64,000 bases of DNA from Halocafeteria seosinensis (taxonomy: Eukaryota; Sar; Bigyra; Bicosoecida). The translations under genes and the position numbers were made by a program. Position 1 is the first letter of the stretch. Each line of letters begins with the position of its first letter. The stretch spans positions 1 through 64,000 of the forward strand of contig LVLI01000409.1 in NCBI GenBank assembly GCA_001687465.1. Direction: 5' to 3'. The notes beneath the pieces are model-generated. The model searched no databases, was not told the origin of the DNA, and was given only the letters and a program-made list of their open reading frames with translations. Positions 11,795-23,412 of this stretch are shown piece after piece.

Positions 11795-13270
11795 CTACGT
11801 AGCTGTTCGTCGGGTTTCTTCACCCAGAAGGTCTTCCAGCAACTGGTCACTCATGCCTTGTAGTGAGTCCGTCAGCTCTGTCGACGCGGGAGCACTTGCA
11901 GCTGAAGCACCAGCAGAGGCTTTCTTGGAACTGGATGATGCCGCGTTGAACCCGACTTTATTTGCAGAAGAGTGGACATTTGACTTCGAAGACTTTTTGG
12001 TAGATTTTGCCAGTTCCTTACTCAATTCCTCGTAGGTAGGCTCTTTTGGCAAATGTTTCTTGGCTCTTCCGAACGCCGTGCTCTCGAACGAAGGAGATTG
12101 ACTCTGAACAAATTTGTTCAATGCTGGGCTCTCCTCCTTTTGTTTTCGCTTCTCCTCGGTAGTCATTTCTCTAGATTTCTTAGCTGCAGAAATACGGAGC
12201 ATCTCCTTTTCCGCTGCTCGATTTGCGGCTTCATCTTTCTCGGCCCTATCTTTATTGTTTTTATCGATAGCACTTCTACATGCTTCTTGAGACTTTCTCA
12301 GTCCTAATGTCAATCCATGATTTTCACCCAAGTATGTATCCGCCAGCTCGGCTCCTCTTGTATAGGCCTTCATTGCTTGGGTGAATTTCCGCAAGAACTC
12401 ATTTTCCACGCCGATATTGTGATACGCTATTACCATCGTCGCGATTTGATCGGCTCTCAACGAATGAGTCACTGCGCCTCCTGGTCCATCTCCTTTGAAC
12501 AGCGTTGCCTGAAGTATCTTTAGTGCAGAATTAGCATGCTTCAACGCTGCTTTGTGGCGACCGCACTGGGACAATACTGCGCACATGTTGATATATGTAT
12601 CCGCGGGGTACAATACTTCTTTGGCCGGTAGCTTTTGCTCTATAGCGAGTGCCTTCTTCATATAACGCAAAGCAGAATGTAGACGTCCCTGCCGACGGAA
12701 CAAACCCGCGTAGTTATTATAGGTCCATGCTTTTCCGGGAAGATCAGCTTGGCCGAGAATTTCTGCTCGCTGAAGCAAATTGTGGGCCAAGCCAAATTCC
12801 TCTGTAGTAAGGAAAGCATAATGTCATAGCCACGATAGAGTAAGCTTTCGTAAGATTTTTTGCATGATCCAGCATACCTTTATGAAGACATCTCACTGCC
12901 AACTTATTGCAGTCCCGACCTAAAGTTTTACATGCTTCTTTCACCTGCGGAACTCGTCATTAAGGCTTGATGCATTGCTTCTTGCCAATCCTGTTCGTAC
13001 AGCCAGCCACACGTACCCTTACTGAATTGGGTCCATATAATTCGTGGCGAATGACCAAAGCTTTCTCGGAGAGACTAACAGCTTCAAAGAATTGCTCCTG
13101 TCAAAAATGTAAGAGAAACACGGCTCACCAGAAGGGCTATGCAACGTAATTGTCTTCTTGCTCACCAGTTCTTTCGCCTTCAGTATTTCGGTATCCAGAT
13201 AGTGCAACGCACTGCTTAGTTCGCTTCTCTGCACATTCATACAAGTGAGAAATAATGTATACTGCCACAT
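11795..13270 (-). CDS. TPR-repeat protein with disordered lysine/serine-rich tail
   Basis: Exons placed at 13270-13166, 13097-13017, 12944-12878 and 12801-11795, with introns of 68, 72 and 76 nt and phases consistent throughout, giving about 419 residues. Tetratricopeptide-type helices run through the first 230 residues: EAVSLSEKALVIRHELYG, CNKLAVRCLHKEEFGLAHN, WTYNNYAGLFRRQGRLHSAL, DTYINMCAVLSQCGRHKAAL, and a further AYHNIGVEN...AMKAYTRGAEL unit. The tail is a charged coiled region followed by Ser/Ala-rich disorder. The family fits scaffold proteins such as flagellar or cytoskeletal TPR proteins, but I cannot assign a partner. The start is uncertain: an additional upstream exon beginning near 13338 (MATSLRDRP) is possible because the sequence before codon 14 looks like an intron end. 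Confidence 0.8.
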
Positions 13271-13632
13271 TTCCTAAGTCAATATATATACCCACAGGAC
13301 GGTCCCTTAGCGATGTAGCCATCGTTGGTGCGCAAAGGAACACAGCTGCGCTCGAACACAATGATTCCCTAATACTATACGGCAGACTAGCAAAACAAAA
13401 TTCAAAGCTGTCTTCGCCTACAGGTCAGCAAGAGCGGTACTTTGTTGGAAGTAATAAACCGCAGTTGGAACGCAAAGTGTCCGTCAAAAGTGCGCAACGG
13501 AAGATTGAAGTTTACATACAGCCTGATACAGGTGGATGTTGTAAGTCAACTTGTAACCACTACCCAGTACGTGCTTTGGATATTCGTTTAGTGAGGGTAT
13601 ATAAAACATTGCAAAGAGAAATGCGATTGCCT
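13271..13632. other. Intergenic region, possible 5' exon of the TPR gene
   Basis: About 360 bp between the TPR gene start and the helicase stop. An ATG at about 13338 could open an extra TPR-gene exon. Nothing else recognised. Confidence 0.4.
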
Positions 13633-16600
13633 CTATTCCTCGTCAACACTACTATCACTGTCGTCCTCAGACTGCTTTCTTGCGGCTTTGGCCAACTGCC
13701 TCCTGTCTTGCTTACTCTTGTTACTACCTAACAAAATATCAGTACCATCTTCTAAAGAGACAACGCCGGCCCTCTTATCACGGGGAGTGGATTTTGCAGA
13801 AGAGTGCCGACAAGACGTTCCACTTTTATTACCTTTCTTTGTAGTTTGAGAATCTTCGGAAGCATCTCTCACATTCTCGACTTTCTTGTAAGCATCCTTC
13901 CACCCCCACACAAGCAACTTCTTCACAGTCTCCACAAGGTAGTTGGATGCCGCCACTTCTTCCTCACTTTGTTTTCCACTCACGTACGCTTCTATTAGGT
14001 CTTCTAAGGCATTGCGCGTCTTCATAAGGATAGATGCACTCTGTGGATCAGTGTAGAAGCGTTCCCCGCACAGCTCACTAGATTCAGCTACGCGGAATAA
14101 TCTGCGCCATCAAATCGTTCTTCCACAACAGCGAGAACTACCACATGTAATGGGAAAACTTACCGATGCTTCTTATTGTATCCTACACGAAACCTTCGCT
14201 CTTGTCTCCTGGAGCTTAGAAGGCCTCCCAACACAGCCGGATAGAGAGGAGGAACTGGAGACACCCCTTGCAAGAGCACTTTGTCGTTGGCACTCTTTGA
14301 CCTGCTTTGAAAGAGAAGGAACGGGAATGCTTTTGCCGTGGCATCAGGAATTCCCTTAGTCCCACTCAACGGGTCAATTGCTGCTTTTTCCTGCAGTAGT
14401 TGAACAAGCAAAACCGATAAAGGATAAGAGGAGTAGCAATCAGCGTCTAGTGTACATACCCCGGTAGCGGTAAAGAGACACATTCGCTGTTTGTCCTTCC
14501 TATTGCCCATCGTAGTAAATACAGCTCTGTTGAAACTAGTATATCCACCTGTCAATGCCGCCATGACAAAAGGCCAGGCTTGCTTTGGAGATAGAGCGTG
14601 AGGATTCACGTCGTCAAGGGGTGTCAAATCACGAGTGAGATATGAAAGCTGCCGCTGATACCGGAGTAATAACCAACATGTCTCGTAGGACAATTGATTG
14701 CGCCTTACAAATTCCCACGCCTCTTCAGTGTTCGTTACTTTCCTCGACGTATAGATTTCATCTTCGTTGTCATCAAGACCGGAAGAGACAACATTGTTTG
14801 TTGGCTGGCTCGTTTCTTCCCGAGGAGCAATCGCAGCAATGTTCTGCGATGAGACGCATTCTTCCTGCTCGGCTATTCCCATGGTTGACGCCCACTGCCA
14901 TATTGCCTCGACGGAGGCAAACAAGTCGCTTCGAAAGTTTTGGCCAAATTTTGTCTTAGCCTGTAGGATTCAAGAAATCGTTAGGGTAAATGGCAATGGG
15001 TATTCCCCGACGCCAGAGGAGGAACGTACCTGCTTTACCTCAGTCAGCTGCTTTCCATTCATAGCCATTAGAAATGGCTCTTTATAGCTCAGGACGGACA
15101 CAGCTAGAGAGGAGAACGTTCTCTCACCAAAAATTGAAGCAAGGAGCATCGTCTTACCGAGTTCTGGATCCAACGGCCACAAAGAAAACAGTTTTCCCAT
15201 TTCAGTAAGTGTCTCCTTCTTGTTACTGTTACTGCGCTTAGAAGCGACATGTATCGCTCCAAGATGTCGTAGTCTACCTAGCGCATGTGCTACGGAAACA
15301 GACGAGGGAGGGTCCAGTGCCTGCACAATGCCAATGCAAACAGCAAGAGGAAAAGAAATTGTCGATTTTGATTCTCAACTTGATAAGGATCACAGCAAAC
15401 CTTTTTGATCACTTTATTAACACTTGAATAGTTGTGGTCTAGATTCAAGGCCTTGATATACAGACACAAGCTTTCTAAAGGAGTCCTTAGGATCTCTGGT
15501 TTTGGAAACGCTGGCATTTGATAATAAAAGCGGTAGGCTGAAAACAAGTGGAAGCAAACACCCCAAGAAGTGCGGCCTGCTCGTCCTCTCCGTTGGATCG
15601 CATTGGCTTGGGATACAAATGCCGGCTCTAAAGACTTATCCTGCACATCGATGAACACAAAAGTCCGTACCCTAATTAACATTGCAGCCAACGTGAATGA
15701 CGGACCCTAGTAAGAGAAACAAAGTCCGATTGCTTGAATAGTCCGGAGTCAATGACGTAGCGAATCCTATCAATGGTAATCGAACTCTCTGCAACATTCG
15801 TTGCAATAACAACTTTCCGACAGCCTTGAGGAGCACTGCAAAGCATAAGGATGAAAGCGTCATACAGATATAAGGAAAATGCATCATATCCTCTTTTAAC
15901 TCACGGAGCAAAGATGGCTTTCTGAGCTTTGCTGTGAAGGTTGCCGTGGCACAAAACAGTTTCTACCCTCCCTTTCTCTCCCAGCAGCGGATGTCTCGTA
16001 ACCATATCTTGTAACTTCCTCATCGAAGACCAGCCTGGCAAGAAGATTAAGACTCCTGCTTCCTCCGGAGAGGTACCCTCTTGCAGTTCCAATGTCTGGG
16101 AGGAGGCATGGCGAGACACACTTTCTAATAAGGCACTCTCACGGTTCACTATGGATTCTAGTATGTGCACAATAAACCCAAAATGGACTGTAGGTTTCTT
16201 ATAAAGCTCCATTTCCAGCAGCGACTCGATGGAATCCGCCGAATAAGGTGTAAATGCACACCTCACTTCTCTGGAGATACCGGCTGAAGACGTGGCCAAG
16301 CTCTTGTCGGACAGCAGACAAATGAGATTGCTTAGCTCCGATTGTCTGAATTCTGGAAGCCGTCTTGTAACAGCGCCAGTTAGTATGTGTTTCAGAAGGG
16401 AACCAGTCGTTTCGTTGCCTGACGACGTTGATGAGTTATTCAAGCCATGGAATGACTTCATGAGATTGCTTAAGGTAGACGTGTTAGCGTCGCTGCTTGT
16501 GAGTCCTGCCAAGTCACAAAGCAATGCGAGTCCTTCACCATCCCAATTCCGACACAAACTGTGCCGTGAAGGAGTTTCTTTGGCAGACTTGCCAAGGCGC

Positions 16601-18891
16601 CGACTTGAGTTTGTTACACCGCAAAGTTCACCTCCACTTTGGGTGTATAGATGATCATATGCTGCAAGAAATCGCAAAAAAGTTCAACACGATCCCGTTA
16701 CAAATCCATCTTCTTGCAAAGCTTACAAGTCAACTGGATGGCATCCTCCAGGAAAAGAGTGGCAACCTTGTGTCCAGCGCTTGGTACTTGGAGGGTAGTA
16801 CAAGAAACGGGGCACGCTTTGTACTTTGCAAAATAGTCAGCAAAGCGTTGCGAGTCCAATGTAGCTGACATTATGACCACCCGTAGAGATGGTCGCCGTA
16901 CTAAAATATCTCTTATTGCAATTAGCAATAGGTCCGATTCCAAGGTGCGCTCGTGAACTTCGTCAATTAGGACGTGACTAAAACCCTGACAGCGACAACA
17001 ACAATGCAATTTCTTCGTAAACCAGCAAGCTTTCAACTGAATACTAAACTTACTTCTAAGTCAGGGTCACTAAGTAGCCATCGGAGTAGAATACCCGTAG
17101 TACAAAATACAACACCAGCGTTATCTGGTATTCTGCGGTCAAATCTAACCTGGTAGCCAACGCCTGGAAGTGCGGCATGGGCCTTAGCCAGTTGCTCGCT
17201 AGTGAGAGATTCGAGATTCCACATCCTATCGTGACTCACGGTAGAGCACCGCTCTTCAGCCACCCTGCAATAATATCATTTGCCAAACATACAAGAAGTA
17301 GGCGTAAAGGAGTTTATACATGAGAATTTACACACCTTTCTCCGACAGTGATAGCTGCAATTCGTCTCGGTTGTGTCACCGCAATACGACACGACGCTGC
17401 AGAGCCCTTTTTTAAGAAGGCATCCAGAATTATTTGCGGTACTTGTGTAGTTTTCCCACAGCCTGTAGAAGCAGAGGATCTGATTACCAAAACAATTCGT
17501 AAAGTTGGGCCTAGTTATCATCCTTGACCTTACCAGTTTCCCCGCAAATGACAGTGACTGCGTATTCGTCGACGGCGGAGATTATTCGGTCTTCCATTCT
17601 GCATGGGGAAACAGTAAAGTGCCCACGCGTGACGAGCATCTACCGAGAGTGAATTGTATGGACTGCTTACTGGTAAATTGGTAGACTCTTCCGGCCGGCT
17701 TCATATTGCCTAAAACGCGATGAAGAGCGAAGTTTGTCAAACGCTTCGGCCATTTCGGAATCTGAGTACATTGCCTTCGGACGAAGTTCATCCTCAGTGT
17801 GACCGTATTGCATTTCTTCTTCGTTCGCATTTGTTTCCTCATTGTTTTCTATCTCCAAACTTGGTGTTTCGGCTTCTACGACTTCCTCTTCTTGAGGATA
17901 ACGTTGTGGCGTGTGTAACCCATACACAGGTGTTTCCTGACTTTGTTCAGCGTTGAGTAGGCTAGAGGAAGGCTCTTTCTGACGGTTCTCTTCAGGGGTA
18001 CACACCGCATACCCAGTTTCTTCCCCTTGTCCTTCTGATTGGGAGCCTGAGTCATCTTCATGTTCTGAAGAATAGGCATCTGTTGACGAGGAACCTTCCT
18101 TGTCCGAGTCTGAATGCAATGCTGCATAGAACTGGGTGTCGGAGTACAAATCCCCACCATCGTCATCATCGCTGTCTACCTCCGACGACGTTGTCCCTTC
18201 TCTTTCATCTGTTTCACTGCCAAGGTCCAGTTCGCCGAACCGTTGAAACACCGAAGTACGGTTCCTTCTTCGCATGTCAAAATATGAATCGACAGCTGCT
18301 TCTAGCTCCATTCGCAGTTCTTTGGGTACGTATATTTTCGGTGGATCGCGAATTTTTTTGCCTGATGTCGTAAGCCCTGATAGACGAGAAGAAAAATCGA
18401 CATCACATACTATAGTCACGCAAGCTTCTGCACTTTCATTCTGACATACCTCGAATTGGCTTAATTCCAGCATACACACCAACATCATAATCTGACATCT
18501 CGCTTTCAGAACTCTCTTGGACGCCCTCGCCATTATGTTCATCCTCATCTGCGGCCACACTAGCGCTATTGTGTATATTACTCGGAGGTGTCGTCCAATT
18601 CTCCTGCTCCTCGGGAATCTCCACTTGCTTCCGATCGACGACAGGAACCTGTTGAACACGTCGGTTCACAATGGGTTTTCTCAATTCCGAGACCATGTGC
18701 ACTAGACTGCTCCTGTTCTTCTGGTCGGTAATGCCACACTCGTGTTCTAGTTCGTCATGCAAACGCTCTTTCCAACTGACAGATTGCCCTGGATGAGGGG
18801 CATGATGAGAAGGTGGGGTGTGCTTTTTCTTACCCCGGCTTCCAGCAGGAGTACCATGCCCTTTCTTTTTCTTCCCCTTGTTTTTACCCAT
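13633..18891 (-). CDS. DEVH-box RNA helicase, DHX57-like
   Basis: A large multi-exon gene starting at ATG 18891 ([13 protein letters not shown]) and ending at TAG 13633. An acidic disordered N-terminus is followed by the SF2 core: RKSLPIYQ (exon junction), Walker [14 protein letters not shown] (about 17580-17430), [22 protein letters not shown] (about 16990), [10 protein letters not shown], then [24 protein letters not shown] and QRRGRAGR (about 15600), and the winged-helix/ratchet region [17 protein letters not shown]. The DEVHERT box with SATL and the LRTPLE context place it with DHX57/DHX36/YTHDC2-type helicases, closest to DHX57. A long non-conserved insert (about 16100-16650) precedes LIFLPGW. 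The C-terminal OB-fold region and a charged tail are present. Such enzymes unwind RNA or G-quadruplexes; the substrate here is unknown. Confidence 0.88.
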
Positions 18892-19251
18892 GATTATTGC
18901 ACACAATCCCAAGGCAGGATAAACACAAGCCAATATCTAATTATTACCCTGAACCAAACGATACTAGACAGGAAGTAAACTCTGTACAACTGCATTGTGA
19001 AGCGACAAAATCTTCAAGAGCTACTTTTTCAAACGTGCGCACACTTCAAGCCATACAACTCGATACAAGAATCTTGGACGAACTTAGTTGTTGGTTTTGC
19101 CAACCTTTGTTAGCAGTACGTCACGTTGATCTGAACAGGCAGGGCTGGGTGACTAAATCCCACTCCTAAGTTTGTCTATTGGCTACTTACATTTCAAGAT
19201 GCTAGGCAAGCTTTACATTACATGGGGTCAAATAGAACGACATTCACCACA
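18892..19251. other. Intergenic region, no gene seen
   Basis: About 360 bp holding the helicase promoter and the 3' end of the upstream disordered-protein gene. No structured feature recognised. Confidence 0.5.
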
Positions 19252-20482
19252 CTATTTTTGGTGCGATCGCGGCGGCGATGAGGCCCTTGCTGCACCTAAC
19301 GCATGTGCTATTCTGAATTCGAGTGAACCTTCGTCGTGCTGAGCGGTATTCATCGACACTGAAACTGATTCTGTCGGCGCCATATCGTCATCGGTGTCGT
19401 CTGTATCATCACTGTACTCTTTCTCATCGCCTGGCGCTGATACACTAGGAGGCGACGATTGGTTGTATAGTTCCACTTGATGAATAGGGGAGCGGTTGTT
19501 ATCTTCTTTTGCACGTTGACTTCCTTCTGTAGTAACAGCAGCAGTGGAATTGCCGTCGTGACCTTTGTCCTGAATCGAACGTGAAATACGAGGCTCTGGA
19601 CTCCCCTGTTCTTGTGCACTACTACAAGTACCACTATCCTTCATGTCCGAAAGACTTTTCTGTACAGCACTCCTTACAGCTTCATCGCTAAACTCCGCTC
19701 CTCCTTCAGCTTTCAGAGTGTTGGCTATCGCACGACTTAAAGCATCTATCGAATACGAGCGTGGGGATGCACTCATTTGTCCCGTGGCCACCGACCCACT
19801 TGGCGATTGCATTGATCCTTGATGCTTTTGCGTACGATCTGTCTTGCGGGGTTTGTCCGTGTATTCAGACACATTAGGTCGATTAAAACGAGATGTTAAG
19901 TTTCTCTTGGGCAGCCTTCCAGAGCTCGCCACCGGGGGTTCTGCGGGCCTAGCAGATACGGGTCTCCGGCTCCTTCGGCGTTCCATGTCTGCCGAACTAC
20001 TAGTATGCTTGTTTTGGCTACGAACGGTAGTAGCTCGAAGCCATGAATCGGTGTTTTGATCCATCGTATCCTGAATATAAACATTATGAGATTTTCGAAT
20101 CCATGGGTTACTGGCCCCTGGACGGCCGTACACCGGGCTGGGATAATACGCGCCGGGGCCATCATGCTGAATTTCTTTCTCCTCTTCCTGAATCCGAAAT
20201 GGAGGTGCTAACAGTATCTCGTCTCTCATTATTGTTTGTGTCAACGTCTGATGGACATCACGCCCCGTGCTTCCAAACGAAGTGACTTTCTGTCGAGGGA
20301 ACCGGCCAGGTGATTCTGCAAAAGCATAGTTCAACAGCACGCGCAACGACAAACCAATTCGCGTCACAGTATGTTTCATGCGATGAGTAGTCACACTCTG
20401 TACACGTACGTCGAACATTTGTGCGTCTCCTCGAAGATGCTGAGATTGAGCGTTGGGGAGTAGCTGCTCCGGGATACTGCAT
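19252..20482 (-). CDS. Disordered Ser/Arg-rich protein, weak SHIPPO/STPGR-like motif
   Basis: Two exons, 20482-20410 and 20315-19252, with a 94-nt GTACGT...TTGCAG intron in phase 1, about 378 residues. The start MQYPGAATPQRS is the first in-frame ATG of exon 1. The N-terminal third contains DGPGAYYPSPVYGRPGAS, which loosely recalls the PGPGxY repeats of SHIPPO/ODF3-type axonemal proteins, but only one such unit is seen. The rest is Ser, Arg and Asp-rich low complexity with an acidic patch (DDTDDTDDD). It shares an upstream region with the divergent gene at 20902. Function unknown; the flagellar link is speculative. Confidence 0.65.
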
Positions 20483-20901
20483 TTCTACATACAAGGTCTA
20501 TACGTTCCTACACGGTTCCCTTCGACCAAATGCCATGATAGAATACAACATCACATGCATATTGCAAACACTGCAATAGAGGGTACAATGCCATTGGTTG
20601 TACACAATTGACAGGTGCTCGTCTGTGAACTTCGGTTCCAACCGTCATTCGTAAAAGAATGGTGCTGAATGAAAGCGCTGACAGTACACAATGCATGTAG
20701 CAAGTTAGTCAGTTATGTTGGATTCGTTCGATCCTTGTGAGAATAGTTCCATCTTGTAGAATGGACTGTTAGAGGACTCCAGTGGGGTTTGTGGCATCCA
20801 AAACGCGCCCTTGCCGTTAACCTTGCGCTTGGGTCGAGGTCAGCTTGAGGAATCCCCTTTGTAGCAGGCTGTGTTCACGGTACAAGAGTGCTGAAATCAG
20901 G
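20483..20901. promoter_or_regulatory. Shared divergent upstream region
   Basis: 419 bp between two divergent genes, both with weak axoneme-like motifs. I looked for an RFX X-box-like palindrome and found none. Confidence 0.35.
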
Positions 20902-21487
20902 ATGACAGACACTACACGTAATCATGGCTCAACGGCCGGAGGTGGAAGTACTTATGAGGATGAAGGCGACGCACTGATACAAAAGCCGTATAGGAGACAG
21001 GTTGGGAAGTATGCGCAGAACCACGGTATTCAAAGACCCAGACCAAAGGTCAACACTACGACGGAAGAAGAACGAAGGAAACAAGAGGAACAGAGAAAAC
21101 AACATGCAGACTTCGAGAAACCGGCGCCCCTCGCATCGACGGCGTACAGCCATTCTGAGCTGAAGAATGCTTTCCGGTCAAACATCCGTCACTTCCATGA
21201 CCCGGAAGGTTAGTTACTTAACTATGCTTTAACTCACGTTTTCTTCGTTACGTAATTGTTCTGTCCAGACCGTTTCGAGTTTCCGATGACGTCGAATCAA
21301 GAAGTGGGATGGGGAGCGAAGAAGATGCCTCCTACAAAGTAGGTAGTTCTTCCATTTCAGCCCTAGCACATCTTGATCTACTAATTTTTGCTTCTTGTTG
21401 TGCAGGTATAAGTGTCCATTGAAATCATCTCAGCTGACAAAGGTCGCAGAAAAACTATACCAAGTGCATGGACACGAAAAACATTAA
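20902..21487 (+). CDS. Small basic protein, candidate axoneme-associated
   Basis: Three exons, 20902-21208, 21269-21338 and 21406-21487; phases 1 and 2 fit and the product is 152 residues. I use the ATG at 20902. A glycine/charged N-terminus is followed by a glutamine/lysine-rich helix (EEERRKQEEQRKQ) and the segment MTSNQEVGWGAKKMPPTKY. The TSNQEVGW stretch resembles the Q-E-x-GW signature of FAM183/CFAP144-type microtubule inner proteins; the rest does not clearly match, so this is a hint only. It lies 420 bp from a divergent gene. Confidence 0.6.
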
Positions 21488-21715
21488 TGGTGGTGCTAGA
21501 GGTCCTTGTCAAAATATCATCGATGGCTCTAGAAGTCACCTTAGGGAATATGTCCAGGGTGATAACACTATGGTCACATCAATTAGATGCAGTTGCAAAG
21601 CAAGCTGCTTTTCTATGGTTGGGCTGAAGACAACCGTATAGAGTTCACGAAGCATACACCAGCAAGAAGTATTTTGTAAGAGAGCAAAATACACTGACAT
21701 AGGCTGAACTACTCG

Positions 21716-23185
21716 CTAAAGCTTGGTGCTTGTATCTCTACATTTTTCCAAAAATAAAGAGATCTTACTAGTAATCTCGGGTGCTGTGTCAGGCTCCAGG
21801 TGCAAGTGATGGCCTGCCTTTTCATAGTGTTCTGCTTGGAAATATGTAGCAGCCTTTTTTATCCTCTGCAAACGATGTTCCATCATATTCCGGCTATAAG
21901 GCCAACCTCTTCCAGCTGTGACAAGAAGCATGGGAGATTTGGTAGAATCTAAGTACGCACAGGCCTGTTCCTCTGAAAGGTATATAGGAGAGCGTTCGGA
22001 AAGTCGCATGTCGTGCTTGAATTGGACCCGTTGACTTGCCGCTTCCTCCTTGACCCCGCGCTTCACTATTGGATATGCACTCTCTTTCGTCAAAAATTGA
22101 TGCCCTGGATAGGCACGTACGGCTTCGCAGCGAGCCTGTCGGCACGAAACAGAGAGTAGCATAGTAATGCATTATACTTCATCCCAGTAAAACAAACCAC
22201 GACTCACCTTAATCGCCTCCTCCAGAGAGTTGTAATACTTTGTCGATTTACTCCTCAAGACGGAGGAGGAGACAACCGCGTTCCTTAGCGATTCTGCGAC
22301 AGAAACGAAACGGCATACAGACATTTCACAAATTACCTTAGCCACCCGCGATCATCATTCTTACCTGGACCTTGGTCCTCGGATTTTGCTAGGATTCCCA
22401 GAGCCTCTACGTACACGACACCACTCAGTTGATCATGCAAGGTCCCCGATACAATAGAGGCTATCGCACCTCCCAGACTATGTCCAAGCAAGAACACACG
22501 ATGTGTATCTGGCGCCTTCAGATCATCGGAAATCCATCTCATTGCTTTTAGACACTCTAGCACATCAATTGCGTAAAGTAGGGCAATGTACGGAGTATCT
22601 TCTCTTCTGTGGCTGCTATTTCCGTGTCCGGCAAAGTCCAAAGAGACAATGTGATACCCTCGTTGGCTAAGTTCTCCTGCAGCCCGTACCCATGTTGCTG
22701 CATTATCCTTCCAACCGTGTAAACCTGTCTCAAGGAAGTGTCACACCATGATGACTCCAACATATGCACCAGGTTCAGCGTGTGCACCTTACAAACTATC
22801 TTGTCCGGCGAATCAGGATCACCCCATTGTAGTCCGGCAATCGTTAAACCTGCACTCAGCCAATTACACACTTAAGGGTTGTATCATGCTTGTATGTTGA
22901 CGTCCGCATGCCCACTCAACCAAGCGTTCCGCTAATAACTCCGATGGGTATGGCAATCTTACCTGGAATATCCACTGAGAATGGTGTCGCTCCAAATTCG
23001 CGTGCTTTTTCTAATTCGGAATCAGTGCTTCCATCCATCTTGCTAGTGGCTGTACTGAAGAATTGCGTTGTAAACCGATTTCCTGGAACACCCAACCCCA
23101 ATGGTACAATCAGTCCTTTAGAAAGATACCGTCTCAAAGATAAAGCTATCAGTGAAGAAGACCACTTTGTACATCGATGGAGCAT
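21716..23185 (-). CDS. Alpha/beta hydrolase, SERHL/MEST-like
   Basis: Multi-exon. The first ATG (23185) opens MLHRCTKWSSSLIALSLRR, a likely mitochondrial leader or signal anchor. The core reads GLTIAGLQWGDPDSPDKIV, joined across an intron (T|GT making Cys) to CLHGWKDNAATWVRAAGEL, the oxyanion HGW segment; then DFAGHGNSS, and GHSLGGAIAS with the nucleophile serine. The last exon supplies the lid and AGHHLHLEPD with the catalytic histidine. The acid residue cannot be placed with certainty. The pattern matches serine hydrolase-like proteins of broad esterase/lipase or epoxide-hydrolase ancestry; the substrate is unknown. Its promoter is shared with the divergent sphingosine-1-phosphate lyase gene. 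Confidence 0.82.
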
Positions 23186-23412
23186 CCTAGAGTACACTAA
23201 ACACTATTGAACAAAATCTGTGTGTATATATACCGCCGAAAAACTTCATTTTTCAATCCTTTCGTCCCACTTGAACCTATGCAGTAGAACTCGTCCCCAA
23301 GGATTTGTTCATCAGACAACATACAGCTCCCTGCTCGTTCCTCGCACATTACTCTCTGTGTGTGTGAGCTTTTGTGTTGTGTATACTCAGTCACGCTCTC
23401 GCTGTCTGAAGA

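Noticed and set aside
20483-20901. RFX X-box in the divergent promoter of the two axoneme-like genes
   Set aside because: Scanned by eye for GTTGCC-like half-sites in inverted arrangement; none convincing.
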